Shown: positions 36,665 through 48,323 of the stretch, one piece after another | How positions within the stretch are numbered: the first letter of the stretch is position 1 | How the letters are laid out: every line of letters starts with the position of its first letter | From: Nelumbo lutea | Lineage: Eukaryota > Streptophyta > Magnoliopsida > Proteales > Nelumbonaceae | Assembly (NCBI GenBank): GCA_022828595.1 | Contig: JAKGHH010000008.1 | Span: 22,622,378-22,686,377 of the forward strand | Direction: 5' to 3' | DNA length: 64,000 bases | Notes under the pieces: generated by a model | Databases searched by the model: none | Told to the model about the DNA's origin: nothing | The model's input: the letters and a program-made list of their open reading frames with translations, nothing else | Translations under genes and position numbers: made by a program

Positions 36665-37156
36665 AGTTTTTGCATGCTGTGTTGACTATGACGAACCCAA
36701 ACAATATTGAATGGAAAACGGAAAGAACCTGATTTCCATTGAAGGGGTACAAGTGTTTATTGTTTATATGTTCCAGACAAAAAAGCTGATGCCCTTGAAG
36801 TCATGGGAACATATGGAGATTACATTGGAGCCTTTTAATTTTGAGCTTCTTACAGTTTCTCCGGTGAAATTATTATCAAGCAAAATCCAATTTGCTCCTA
36901 TTGGATTAGTCGACATGCTTAATACTAGTGATGCCATTCAATCACTAGAGGAGGATGACGAGATAAGTTTGCTTCAAATTGGAGTGAAGGGAACCAGAGA
37001 AATGAGGTTGTTTGCATAAAAAAAAAAAGAAAAAAAAAACAAAAGTTTGTTTAATTGATGGTGAAGAGGTGCCATTTACGTTCGAGGAACACATGGTTGT
37101 GGTTCAAGTTCCATGGCCTACTTCTGTGTTATTTATAATTGATTGCCAGCTTTAGA
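36665..37156 (+). pseudogene. Raffinose synthase-like (galactinol-sucrose galactosyltransferase) 3' fragment
   Basis: The ORF 36711-37019 reads ITLEPFNFELLTVSPVKLLS, then IQFAPIGLVDMLNTSDAIQSL and IGVKGTREMRLFA. This corresponds to the C-terminal beta-sandwich of plant raffinose-synthase/alkaline alpha-galactosidase-like proteins (family knowledge). After an A-rich run (37018-37045) that shifts the frame, the reading resumes with DGEEVPFTFEEHMVVVQVPW and ends at a TAG (37154-37156). Only the last 150 or so residues of a protein that is normally about 750-850 long are present. The catalytic barrel is absent. It lies inside a long-inverted-repeat transposon, suggesting capture. Identification is by recognised sequence pattern only. 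Confidence 0.65.
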
Positions 37157-37249
37157 ATCTGTGGTGGGGATTGGATCCACAAAAATGGATGCTTTTGTGA
37201 AAGCCACAAAAAATGGATTGATGTTTGATTTTTATTGAACTAAATTTAT

Positions 37250-37536
37250 CATGGTTTTCAAATTCAGGCGATTGGACCGGAAAAATCGGAAACTAGTCAA
37301 GTGACTGATTCCATTTTACCCCAAAACCGTTATTTTCCTAAAAATCATTGATTTGGTCAGCAAACCGTTGATTCGGGCGATCGAACCATTCAATGGTTTG
37401 GTGATTTTTAATTTTTTTAATTTTTAATATTTTTTTGTCAGAATGGATCGTTTATTCGGTTTGAATAATCAGACCATTCAACCTGGAAATTTGACCCCTG
37501 ACCGATCCATTGTCCGATTCAGTTTTAAAAACCTTG
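37250..37536. mobile_element. hAT-type MITE nested in the raffinose-synthase element
   Basis: Ends are catggttttcaaattc and cagttttaaaaaccttg, with CA..TG termini. The 8-mer aaatttat flanks it on both sides (37242-37249 and 37537-37544). The same family as 18664-18932, in reverse orientation: its left end matches the reverse complement of that copy's right end. Confidence 0.85.
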
Positions 37537-37944
37537 AAATTTATGTAATGTGAATAGTAGTAAAATGTGCTTTGTTATTTATTGTTAAGGAAGAGGAATA
37601 ATAGGGTTGGAAGGGGAAGGAGAAGAAGTTACTACTAATTGACTCCATTTCGTCAAAACTCTGTGAAATTGTTGTTGGTGGTCTCTTGCTCTTGGGCTAG
37701 GTTCGGGTGAAAATGAAAATGGAAGAAAGGGGAATTCGAACGAATGAGAGGCAAAAGGATTTGTTTCATCTAATTTTGTCTTTTTCTAACAAGTTGAACC
37801 GGATTGACTCGCTTAACGGGAGTATGAACCAAACTTAACTTTAACGGAATTGCTGGATTCAAAAAGGGTGTTGTGCATGCCTCTCATTGGAGGGTGCACG
37901 CTCCCCGTGAACCGACGGATTCACTGGATTCACCCTCGCTTAAG

Positions 37945-38985
37945 TGGCATTTGATAAATATGAAATTTTATATTTGAAAAGTAAAAAAGATATTTTTTGT
38001 GTCTGAAATTTGAAAAGAAGCATCAAGCATAGATGCTTTTCTACTTTTTAGAAGCTCTCAATCCATAAGTTTGTGTTCGATCAACCCTTTATCATCTGAA
38101 ATTCACTAATTTTATTATTTTACTCCTATAACATACTATTTGGAAATGTTGTATTCAATTTGCATTATCTCATAAGAAATCATTTTCAACCTCAAAATAA
38201 TATTGAAACAATACAAATAAAAAAATAATAAATTATTAATTAATAAAGAAACAATTAAAATTAAAAAAATAATTAATGACTATAAAAATATTAAAATAGT
38301 TAATAATTTACACAAATAAAAATTAGAATAATTTTTAAAAATTAAGTAATTAAAAATTACTAGTTAATAAAAATAATTATTAATTATTAAAAATAATTTA
38401 TAATTAATAATAATAATATTATCATTACTACTCACCGAACTGTCGTTGCAACTTGTAGTGACAGTAGCGAGAAGAAGGGGAGAGAGAGAGAGAGAGAGAG
38501 AGAGAAGGTACCGCCGCCGCCGCAACTTGCAACGACAGTGACGGGAAGACAGGGGGAGAGAGAGAGAGAGAGCGCGAGAAGGAGTTGCAATGGTGGTGAC
38601 AGGAAGATGGGTGAGAGAGAGTGAGAGCAAGAGAGAAGGAACCATCGCCACTACAAGGTGGTGGGAATACAGTAGAGAGAGACAGAGAGACTGCAACAGT
38701 GGTGGTGGCGGTGGAGCTTCGTTAGGTCGCAATGAGGGTTCGATTTGAATTATATGAAAGACAAAACATGTAATATTAAATTTTTTTTGAGGGCACTTAT
38801 GTCTTTTATACACCTCTGAATTACATCTGACCGCATTAAACAATCACTCCACCTCCTAGAAATTAAGATCCGAAATCTAATTTCAGATCTACAATAAGAG
38901 GGCATATCAAATGAAGGTAGCATCTTAAAAGCAATATTTTTAGATTCAAACATCTAAAAGGTGCAATCAAATGCCACCTTAGTGG
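37945..38985. mobile_element. Possible non-autonomous TIR element with internal GA-rich repeats
   Basis: cttaagtggcatttgat (37946) and atcaaatgccaccttag (38966-38982) are close inverted repeats enclosing about 1 kb. The interior is AT-rich (38090-38430), then holds GA-rich tandem repeats (38442-38712). No transposase and no clean target duplication. Confidence 0.45.
38442..38712. repeat. ~65-70-bp tandem repeat with GA tracts
   Basis: About four units begin near 38442, 38512, 38583 and 38645. Each reads gttgcaact(t)g-like sequence, then tgacagtgacgggaaga, then a GA tract ending in gagaagg. The antisense ORF through it (38364-38843) is low-complexity Ser/Leu and not a gene. Confidence 0.65.
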
Positions 38986-39749
38986 TACGGATGGGCAAGT
39001 TACGTCGTTGCACTGGGTTTTTGCCTTGTAAACATCTGAAAAGTGTAATCAAGCTCCCAGGAACTCTTTCGGTGCTACTTTGATATAAACCCGCAATTTG
39101 TTTTCAAGTTTCATTTTGTCATGTTTTGTCATTTTCTTTAGTAAGTTTTTGTATTTAGTTTTATATAGATTTGTCGTGGGTTTTAATGGGTGTTCTGCAT
39201 TTAACTTCAAAATAGTTCGTGTTTGATCTCCTTTCAAGCATCTTTCCTTCTCTTATTTTCATTTTTTTTTCTGTTCTACACTTTATGTACATATTTCTCG
39301 TTGTAGGGAGGATAACTATCCATGGTTGTCTCATTTCTTTCTTAAAAACACTGTAAAGTGGGTTTGGTTGTTCTGTCAAAGAGATCCCTAGAGGTGAATG
39401 GAAACATGAATTCATGAAGGGAGCAGCTATCAATTTCTTCATGAGATTGTTGTTTAACATGATGAATGGAGAATTAATCAATAGTGAAGTTTAACATGTA
39501 TAATAGAGGTCTGATCGTCAGAATCGATGATTTCTTGCCAAGCTTGGATGGATGGAAGTGCAAGGGTCAGACCAGGGGTCAGGTTACACAGCGCAAGTCG
39601 AGTCTTGGAGAATAATGAGCGGGAATAGGGAGCGTTAGCTCCGCATGCGTGTAAGAGGACACTTGGCTGGTTTTCATTGTGTGGGGCGTTTTTGGGGTGC
39701 ATTTGAGATCAGTTTCTATGAGGACAAATCTTGTGCCTACACTTTTCTA

Positions 39750-39890
39750 GCAGCCTTTTATAATCTTGCATTGAGAATATCTTTTCATGAAATAAAGCAC
39801 ACAAGTATATAGATATTCTCAACGCAAGTCTGTAAAGGCTGTTTGAATGGGTTTTGCCATGACTGAAGCCGAACTCCGCCAAGCATTGGA
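39750..39890. mobile_element. Foldback MITE, family A copy 3 (decayed)
   Basis: The core arms tcttgcattgagaatatct and agatattctcaacgcaag flank catgaaataaagcacac, as in copies 1 and 2. The right outer arm (gctgtttgaatgggttttgc, then gactgaagccgaa) is preserved, while the left outer arm is poorly recognisable. A second palindrome with tctcacaccaatctcacaa and ttgtgagatcggtgtgag follows at 39958-40085. Confidence 0.6.
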
Positions 39891-40134
39891 GCTAAGATTT
39901 GAACTCAGTAGGGGTTGGGATCATTCAGTGACATCTGAATCTGTTATTCACAGAATGTTTCTCACACCAATCTCACAATGTGTGCCAAAGGCACATCGGG
40001 AATATCTCTCATGCTTCATATTATTATTTATGGGGACATGTTTTTAATACACAGTGGGATGGGGTTGTGAGATCGGTGTGAGGTATACTAAAGCAAGTGT
40101 TTGCACCACTGTAAATAGCACGGGCTGAATAGAT

Positions 40135-40138
<4 letters not shown>

Positions 40139-40173
<35 letters not shown>

Positions 40174-40208
40174 AGAAGAAGGAGGAGGAGGAGGAGGAAG
40201 AGGAGGGA
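40139..40208. repeat. GA / GGA microsatellite
   Basis: About 30 bases of GA followed by aaataagaagaa and a run of gga units. Confidence 0.95.
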
Positions 40209-40552
40209 TTTTTAGGATAAGACAACAACAGGTATCGTTCCCTAGATAGGGCAAAGGGGGAGAATAGATAATCCCAATCTGTTTGATAGGTTGATCAGGT
40301 TTAAAAAATGTATTTATACATATTTTTATCTTGGGTTATGTGAAATTCGCTTTTAGATGAAACATCATTTTTAATGTTTTTATTTTTGTGTTTCCATTTT
40401 ATCTATGTGATGCCTAATAGATCTTGTATGTAATTACATCGCACCTCATGCTTACAATATATTTTTTGATCAAATCCTGCTTTCACCAGGGTTGGGGTGG
40501 ATAACCCCGTTTCTGAAGCCCCATAAAAAAAAAAATCAAAATCAAAATAGAG

Positions 40553-40686
40553 TTGGTTTATTATCATCACTTTATGGGCAGAAAATGAATTGGAAAATGG
40601 TTCAGGTTGTGGATGAGGTCTTTAATTCATATACAATAACAAAGTTGTTTTGGAATGTCAGCAAGTTACATACTTTTGGACACAGG
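40553..40686 (+). pseudogene. Duplicated fragment of the b561/DOMON gene
   Basis: The sequence from ggtttattatcatcac to acttttggacac aligns with the - strand of 32437-32308, inside the 913-residue b561/DOMON gene (about residues 497-541). Matching blocks include cagaaaatg, ggttcaggttgtggatg, cagcaagttacat and ttggacac, with scattered mismatches and a small indel. It reads QVVDEVFNSYTITKLFW where the parent reads a DOMON segment. It lies about 8 kb from the parent gene in opposite orientation and carries no start or complete domain. It could derive from the neighbour or from another paralogue. Confidence 0.75.
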
Positions 40687-40699
40687 GGCCTTTTACACT

Positions 40700-41030
40700 G
40701 ATTTTCTTTTTTTTTTTTGGTTTCAAAACAAATCAAAACCATCTTATTTGAAGACAAAAACACAAGAAACATGTTCTTGATTGTGCATGTGTTTTTTATT
40801 TTCGAAACTGAAACAAAAAACTTGTTCTTAAATCTGATTTCAAAATCATGTTTTCATTTGATTATTTAACATTATGTTTCATAAATCACATAATTTCTAT
40901 ACTAGAAAACTTGTTTTTGTTTTAAAAACTAGTATTTTGTGGTTTCAAAAACATGTATCATTTGTTGAAACAAAAACCAGCTTATTTTTTTTTCCTTTGA
41001 AAACAAAAACATTCATATTGTAGAACCCCC
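40700..41030. other. A/T-rich palindromic repeat sequence
   Basis: aaaacaaatcaaaacc near the start and tttgaaaacaaaaac near the end, with several gtttcaaaa / ttttgaaac pairs between them, suggest a decayed foldback MITE. Confidence 0.35.
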
Positions 41031-41039
41031 CTAAAATGT

Positions 41040-42060
41040 TTTTATGGTTGGGGGCTTGCAATGTAAAGTTCACTACCAAGGTTTTCTGTTTCGATGGGGG
41101 GAAGCAGTCTAAAGTTCCTCTTTCTAGTGATTGTCTTCAATTGATTAGGTGGGGTTGGAAATTAAGAGTGTCTCTAAGATGTAATTTCTACTTTGGGTGT
41201 GTGATTTAGACGATTGTTGTTCCCTTTGTGGTTTTGATCTTGAATCTATTATGTTTATTTTTTTATTGTTCTCTTTCTGAAGTTGTTTGGTTTTCTTTTA
41301 AATGGGGTGTAAGGATTAAGGATACTTAATGATGATGTTCAGTCTGTGTTAGCGGGTTAAATTTTTTTTTTTGTTGTCTCAATTACTTAACTTTGTGATA
41401 AGAACGATTTTCTTTCAATTTGGCTGGATGTTATTACTGATTCAGATTTCAACTGGAGGATTCCTCAAGTGGTTTCTGGGTTTGATGTATTTGTATTTTG
41501 TGATGGATGAATTCCAGGAAGTGATTTGGGTGCTTTTGGTTTTTGTTTGATTCAGTTTAAAAAGAATAGAAATACAAATATGTAGAATGCAAAACTTTAT
41601 ATTTTGTATTATTATATATGTATTTATATTGTACATATTTACATTTATATTCTTTTCAATTGAGCCTATGATAATGATAGTTAATAATTTTGTTACTGGT
41701 GCAGGACGTGTTTTGGAGCTTAAAGATGGGGCTTTAAAAGCTGAATGTGTAGCTATTTTGCGGGTGGTGAAATTTGCTAGTCATATAGGTTAGAATGCTG
41801 CCAGTGCCTTCAATATATATAGGTTAGAATGCTATTTTGGTTATGTTTTTTAAGCGAAGCTAAGACTCCTTGGTCGTGTTTACATTTTCTAGACCTTACC
41901 AATCTGGTTGTGTAAATATTTATAAAGCTAAGGAGTAAGAATCAAATGGCTCATAAGTTGGTTCTATTTGTCAAATCTGTTAAGAAGGGTGTATTTTGGT
42001 ACAGGGAGCCTCATCCTGATGTATTTTGGACTATGGTTGTTTGAATGAATTCATTTAGTT
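41040..42060 (+). mobile_element. LINE remnant (zf-RVT and RNase H), heavily decayed
   Basis: Near 41210 the reading DDCCSLCGFDLESIMFIFLL fits a zf-RVT zinc-binding segment. Near 41700-41790 the reading LELKDGALKAECVAILRVVK fits the RNase H helix with its conserved Glu. Near 41940-42040 KNQMAHKLVLFVKS resembles the terminal RNase H motif. Stops and frameshifts are frequent. Confidence 0.55.
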
Positions 42061-43478
42061 TTAGCATTACAATGTTTTTGGGCAGTGTCTAGTGATAATA
42101 CTTATGGCAGCCTGAAGTGAGAAAAAAAGTGGTTATATTGCAATAGCACTTAGTAGTGGTGAACTATACTTGTAGATTGCCATAATTAAGTGGGCAATAC
42201 TTGGTTCCTATTATGGTCTCCAATCCAACCACCTCTTGGTTTTCATGTTTAAACTTTTAACCCTGAACTCTAAGAGTTCATTTGGTTCATATTTAAAATT
42301 GGAATGAGAATCCCTTAGAATCGGAATCAGAATCACTTATTTTCTTTACCTGTTTGGTTCAGATAGGAATCAAAATCGGATTTGGATTGATGATGTTTGA
42401 TTCATGAAGAGGCTAGAATCTAAATCAACCATGGTTTCTAAATTTTTCCCTAATAAAAACATATAAAGAAATAAAATTTCAAGTCTAATACAATCTAATT
42501 AACATGTAAAGAGATAGAGGGCTAAACCAGGTTTTGGTTTCATCATTTCACTGTTCACATGGTATGACAGCTCCTTTGTCATTGAAAAACTAAATTTCAG
42601 CTTCCAAACTATCCCTCTCTCACCATGCAAAAAGACCACCGCAACATTATTAGACATACAAAAACCATAAGAACTCGATATCTCACATGCTGAGGTAATG
42701 TGCCTTTAGGATTTCATGTCTTCATTTCATCTGTTAATTAGCCTAAATTTCCATGAAATGATCACTCCCACCTAAAGAGGTCATCCTGTTAAGTTATATG
42801 TTTGAAAGTAAGAGAGAGAGAGAGAGGTAAATTAGAAGGATTTAGAGTTACTAAATAGTAATTTGGATTGGCAAACCAACAAAAGAAATCTAGATGACCC
42901 ATTTAGGAAATTTTCCTCTCAGTTTTAGTTAAAGAAAATTGTTTAAAACTTCAATTGAAAATAGTGATAATATTAAAAAATTTTCCCATGTTTTCTAGAT
43001 AGCTCAAGGAAAGCACCTGTATAGGAAAATCAGCTAGGAAAGTCATAACTGACCCATCAATTGGATGGACTATGACTACACCATGTATCCTAAGGAAAGT
43101 CATATTGTTATATGCATGTTGTGGTACATATTTATAATTTCATCAAGTATGAATTGCAGGTTGCAGCTATTACTAACTGAATTGCTTAAAATCTCAACTT
43201 ACTTGAGACTGAATTTTTCTTTCATTCTGCAGTAGACAATAAGAGAAGCTTTCAGACTTAAAAATACAACCAAAACATTATCAAGAAGCCCAAAAACTGT
43301 TTCTTTTGGGCTGCACTTAAAAGTCAAAACATTATCAAGAATTAAGCCTAGAAATTTGTTCTCTCTATCAAATAGCTATGCAGCATCAACTACCAAGTCT
43401 AGTCTGCACAGTCACAGTGATTCAAAAATCCGATTACATGCTAGCAGAGAATTAATTATATACAAGCAAGTGCAAACA
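42061..43478. other. No recognisable gene
   Basis: A block at 42270-42420 with ttggttcat and ggaatcaaaatcgg motifs resembles MITE sequence but has no definable ends. A short GA tract lies at 42812-42827. Confidence 0.35.
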
Positions 43479-43486
43479 CCTATATA

Positions 43487-43859
43487 TAGGGGTGTCAACG
43501 GTATTTAAAAATCCGATTTCGAATTCGATATTTGACATAATCGAATCGAATTCAAATAATTCGAATATATAACCAGTCAAATTCAGATATCCTATTCTTA
43601 TCGAATAGTTAATCGGATTCGAATTCGGATTATTTAATTCTTATATATAATATATAAAATATTTTATATAATTTATATATTTATATATTTTATATCAATA
43701 AATTATTAATTAATTTATTTATTAATTATCTAAAATAATTAATTAAACGAATTCTAATTGAATCGAATATTCGAATATTAATTTTCAATATCCGTCGGAT
43801 ATCGAATCGAATTCTGATATTGCCTGATTCGATTCGAATTCGATCCATTTACACCCGTA
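43487..43859. mobile_element. hAT-type MITE with perfect 8-bp target duplication
   Basis: Ends are taggggtgtcaacgg and ccatttacacccgta. The 8-mer cctatata flanks both sides (43479-43486 and 43860-43867). The interior has many attcgaat and aatcggat motifs. The same family as 10406-10877 but lacking about 100 bp of its AT-rich centre. Confidence 0.9.
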
Positions 43860-43867
43860 CCTATATA

Positions 43868-45099
43868 ACATTTTTTGCCTAGGCACCTAATAGCCATATA
43901 AATTAAATGGCTTAATTTTCTATCAAATTTTGATTAATTCAGTTTTGTCAAATTACAGAAGTGAGGGACTTTTTTTGGGGGAGGTGGGGGGCACAAGCAT
44001 CCATTGATAGCTAAATTTGTACTGATTGACATACGAAAATATCATAGCTAAGCTTTATAATTTGTAATTAATTGGTTATTGTCTCTCTGAGAATCGTTAG
44101 TAGATTAACCTCTAAGATAGCAATACAGATGTGCTTACAAATTTTTTTTTCAATAAAACACTTACAATTAGATTATTTTATTGCAGATTTGAAAGAATCC
44201 ATTTGATATTTTAGCCATTAGATTGAAAGTTCTTCACCAAATTTCTGTACTATTAAAAAAAACCAATGCCCAATTTTCTCAAATCATAATAGGTTTGAAA
44301 TTCCATCTAAACTTCCTTCTTTTCCTTATCTTTTGCAGGACCGAAATAGCCCATTCATCTAAACAAGGTATTCACAGAATAAGTCAAAGATCTCACTTCC
44401 CTAAAATAATTAATATAGAACCAACATGCAGAATTTTCTGTCATTTAATAAAATCTTTGTTTATGTTACTGATTAAAAATATCATCCTTATGATCATGGA
44501 ATGCATCTCCCATATGGTGATGTGTGATTTGAATTAGGAAGAAATAGTTAAGAAGTATTTTAGGAAGGTAGTTATGATGCTTGGTCTGCTCAGTGCAATC
44601 AAATATCATTTTTTTTTGCCTCAAACATACCCTGAAAATATCATTTTCAGGGTCATGGAACATCCAGTTGTTTGTTACAACTGTTTTCCATGTACTAGGG
44701 TTTCCCTTGAATATCACTCTGTAGCCTCTTTCTCTAAAAAAATTTCTGTTGTTTACAACATTTTAATGACTCTAATTTGATAAAATCCTTTAAGTAATTA
44801 AATTCAAGATGAATAATGCTTACTTTTAACTAATAGATTTTTTAACATCTAAAGTGGCTTTTTCAAACTTCTTGAGCAATGCCACAAAAGCTTACTTTTA
44901 TTATTTTATTCATTATCTAATGGATCTATCAATGACGTCTCCAATGCCATTTGGTTTTACTTTATATGGCCTTTCCATTATAATTTGAGGGTGAAAATGG
45001 CCCTTTTAACTTGTAGGGTCTAAAGTGATTATTTTTGGCAAAATTCAAGGGTTGTTGAAGCCAAAAATCATATTTAGAAATAAAGTTACTTATCATTAT
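43868..45099. other. No recognisable gene
   Basis: AT-rich. An inverted pair of about 20 bp (gaaaatatcattttc and neighbours, 44630-44655) is local. ORFs at 44223-44537 and 44466-44717 overlap on opposite strands and show no domain. Confidence 0.35.
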
Positions 45100-45200
45100 A
45101 TTAATTGGAGTAAGAGGCTCATATGTTAGTTTAGTTTGCTAAATCTGTTAAGTAAGATGTGTTTTGGCATAGGGAGCTTCCTCCTTGGTTGGTGTTCAAT
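45100..45200 (+). mobile_element. LINE 3' fragment
   Basis: Aligns with 41925-42030 (ctcata(t/a)gtt, aaatctgttaag, gtgttttggcatagggagc). It is a second copy of the same LINE family, cut by the hAT MITE that starts at 45201. The match resumes after the MITE (45650-45780). Confidence 0.5.
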
Positions 45201-45639
45201 TAGGGGTGGGTTTGAAATGAGCTGAGCCGAGCCAAATACCTAGCGATTCGAGCTCGGCTCGCTAATAGACTATCAGGTTTAAGCTCGACTATAAATTAAA
45301 TGTTTTATAAAAATAAAAATTATTTTTTATTTGACATATAAAAAATTAAGAACTACAAAAAATTAAATATATTATATATATAAAAATTAAAATTTTATAT
45401 ATAATATTTTTATAATGTATATATATATATACACACACACATATACATATGTATGTATGTATGTATCTATACATATATGTAAAAGCTGGATTTGGTTCAC
45501 AAGCCTAATGAGCTGAGCTTTATTAAGCTCAAGCTCGGCTCGATTAGTAAACTTGGCTTGAAGCTTGGTTTAGACCGAATCTAACCAAGCCTTTTAAGCT
45601 CAAACAACTCATGAAAAACTCAGCTCATGGTCACCCCTA
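45201..45639. mobile_element. hAT-type MITE with gagctcggctcg motifs
   Basis: Ends are taggggtgggtttga and ggtcacccctа-type, imperfect inverted repeats. Flanking 8-mers tgttcaat (45193-45200) and tgttaaat (45640-45647) agree at 7 of 8. The termini contain gagctcggctcg and aagctcaagctcgg. It split a LINE fragment. Confidence 0.8.
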
Positions 45640-45964
45640 TGTTAAATCCTGGTTTATCTTTTGACTGCAGTTGTTAAATGAATTTTAGTTGGCAAAAAAA
45701 GTTACGACAAAAAAAAAAGTGATCTTGTAGTAGCACTTAATAGTGAAATGGTGAACTGCCATGCATTAGCATTTTGTAGTGGAATGGTGAATAGCTATTT
45801 TTACAAGGTCTCCAAAACCTTGATTTTTATGTATAAACCTTACATCTTTAAGCCCTAATCCCAAACCCTCAAATCTGAACTCGACCCCTAGGCAATTCAA
45901 TTACTAGAAACTCCGATTGAGGACCCCTCCATTCAAATATGTTGAACATAAGGAGGTATTTATT

Positions 45965-46640
45965 GCCATTACTTAGGGACTGTAAGATTCATCACCAGTT
46001 GAGACAATGCATGCATCTCTTTGTTCCCTAAATGTTGAGTGTGATTCAACAATTTGAGTTGAAGGAGAGCCCTGCAATTGGCGATAATGGATATAATTTT
46101 CCAAGGAATTGAAGAAGAAGCTTGAGACAGAGCATATACAACATGTAATGAATCTGATTCTTCAGACTTGGCACTGTATAGCCAATTGAACACCACACAA
46201 GAAAAGCTAAAGCCACTCCAATATGTTTAATTAGCAGAAGCACCCATTAAGTTTCCATTTGAGTTATGTATGATATGAAGATCTTTACAAATCTTGTATA
46301 AATTTCTTTATTTTACCTTTTCCTTCAAACCAAACAAGCCATAATTTCCATCAACATTAACAATCGGTGGTCGTGTCTATTCCCTCCATCAAAGAACCAT
46401 ATTGTGACAGTAGTCCCGATATTCTAAAGCATGTTCAAGGCATGCATCCAAACTCTCCATAGCTCTGGTGTAATATTTTCAAAAATCAAAGCGCATCTTG
46501 CCTTCCAAATACACCAGGCAGTACACTTCATTTACCACAGTAGTGTATCATTAGAGTCTATTTGGTTATACCAAGATTGCAGCCACTCTACAAAGAGCAG
46601 TTAACAAAATCAATTCGAGTGGTGAGCCCTGATCCAAACA
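45965..46640 (-). mobile_element. LINE remnant (zf-RVT tail and RNase H)
   Basis: On the - strand, KARCALIFENITPELWRVW (about 46510-46450) is the linker after zf-RVT. The segment 46196-45969 (AKSEESDSLHVVYALSQASS, then ISIIANCRALLQL and GNKEMHALSQL) is the C-terminal RNase H half, with the conserved ESD. Upstream frames are broken. Confidence 0.65.
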
Positions 46641-46652
46641 GACTCTTTCTAG

Positions 46653-47043
46653 TAGGGCTGTACACGGGTCAGAATTCATAAATTAATTCTCTATATGTAT
46701 TTATCACCATCCTCCCATAAACAACATCCCCCTTGACACAGACTCGAATTGTACAATCACATTATGAATAATAAATATAAGATATGAAGCATGTAAAAAA
46801 TAATATATAAATTAAAAATAGAAATATTATATATAATCATAGCTAGTTTTTATAATTTTTAATTTTTCATATGTCAAATAAAAAGTATTTTTTATATGTA
46901 TAATTTTTATTTTTATAAAATATTTTACTTACAGTTGAGCTAGAACTTATAAGCTTTTGATTCAAACAATGATAATGTATTGAAAAGCTGGGCTCGAATA
47001 ACACACTACATATTCAACTCGGTTCGGCTCCAATCCACCCCTA
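46653..47043. mobile_element. hAT-type MITE (decayed)
   Basis: Ends are tagggctgtacacgggt and ccaatccacccctа-type. Subterminal sequence near 46985 (gctgggctcgaat, cggttcggctcc) matches the gagctcggctcg family at 45201. No matching target duplication. Confidence 0.55.
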
Positions 47044-47508
47044 TTCAGGGATTCAGGGAGGGAGTGAATGATGGGATGCTTGGGATTCATGGGACCTCCC
47101 ACACCTTTATATGTAGACCATTGCTAACCATCCAACAAAGTGCCCGACCTTATATATTTCTGTTTCTATGTTGCACAAATAACTTTTTACGCCTTTCAAT
47201 GCTGTGGTCAGACATCTCACCTTTCAAAACCTTATATTTCAAAAGGGTTTGAGTCATTTGATTATGATACTAAATACATGTAATATCATGAAAAACTTCT
47301 GACGAATCAATTATAATCTTAAACATGGTAGTCTGTTATTTATCAAAATTCATAGGCGAATTTTGATTGATTGAAACTCTTTCAATATCATATCTTTCCC
47401 ACATCATAGATTTTCCCATTTCAAAAGTTGCGCCAATAAGATGGTTGGTTGGGATATTAGCCACACCCTAATTTAGAAATTTGCCCAAATCCCAATTAAG
47501 GCTGGCAC
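47044..47508. other. No recognisable gene
   Basis: Spacer between two hAT-type MITEs. The ORF at 46980-47252 starts inside a MITE and has no domain. Confidence 0.4.
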
Positions 47509-48161
47509 TAGGGGTGTTCACGGGTCGGGTTGAGTTGGTCTGAGTATTTTTTTTTAACTGACCCAATCTAATTAGTTTACTTATTGATTAAATCGAAACT
47601 GACAGACCCTAAAACAAACCGATCCAAACATGAAAGGTCGATTTGAGTTTGTTTATCGGTTTTTATATATATGTTTTAAACTAAAATATCTATATCTAAA
47701 TATCTATTTACACTTAAGTTTATTTCTTTTTATTTTTTATGCAAAACCAAAATATATAATTAAATCGATTAATTTTTTTATGCAAACTGATTTTTTGTAT
47801 ATATATATATATTTAAATTTATATAAAGCTGAATTAAATATTTTACCATTGTATTATATTTGTATTGATTTTGCGTTTTTAGTTTTTATCATAAATAACT
47901 TTTTTTTTCAAATTTCAAACAAGACAAAAATTATATATATCAATATTTAACATATAGGGTAGGGACTAATTAGTAATTACCTAAACATATATGATTAGTT
48001 CGATTCAATTTCAATTTTCTTGTATGAAAATCAAAACCAAACTGAGTTATCGATTTATTTTCTCATACAAATCAAAACCGACCGATGGTTTTAAAAAACT
48101 GATCAACTCGGATTGGGTCGGGCCGATTTGATCGGTTTGACATTTAATATGAACACCCCTA
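47509..48161. mobile_element. hAT-type MITE (taggggtgttcacggg class)
   Basis: Ends are taggggtgttcacggg and atatgaacacccctа-type inverted repeats. The interior is AT-rich with aaccga motifs. Flanking 8-mers do not match. ORFs inside are AT-rich noise. Confidence 0.65.
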
Positions 48162-48323
48162 CCCATTAGTGGGTCAAAATACAAAGTCGTAAAATCTAAA
48201 ACTTTAGGGGTCTTTATTGCAAAATAAAATTCACAGCCCCGAATAGGAAGAGGTGGCTCTTTGTAGTTAACACTTTTTGTTTTGAACTCCCTAGGTTCAA
48301 ACTCAATTCGTTTTACCTTGGAT

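Larger units (their letters stand above)
36165..37940. mobile_element. Long-inverted-repeat element carrying a raffinose-synthase fragment
   Basis: The left end (gaatccagtgaacccgtcgg, about 36168) matches the reverse complement of the right end (ccgacggattcactggattc, about 37912-37935). The match continues through gcaccctc, aggcatgca, ttttcacc, cccaagag and ccctattattc on both arms, so arms are roughly 220-380 bp, the right with an extra insertion. Inside are imperfect ~140 bp tandem repeats (36260-36620), a protein-coding fragment similar to galactinol-sucrose galactosyltransferases, and a later hAT MITE (37250-37536). The structure is Pack-MULE-like. I could not identify a clear target duplication, so the class is inferred. 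Confidence 0.65.

Noticed and set aside
38364..38843. 159-residue antisense ORF rich in Ser and Leu
   Set aside because: It reads through GA/CT tandem repeats and then AT-rich sequence; low complexity, no domain.
47630..47950. 106-residue Ile/Tyr/Phe-rich ORF
   Set aside because: Entirely inside an AT-rich MITE; expected by chance.
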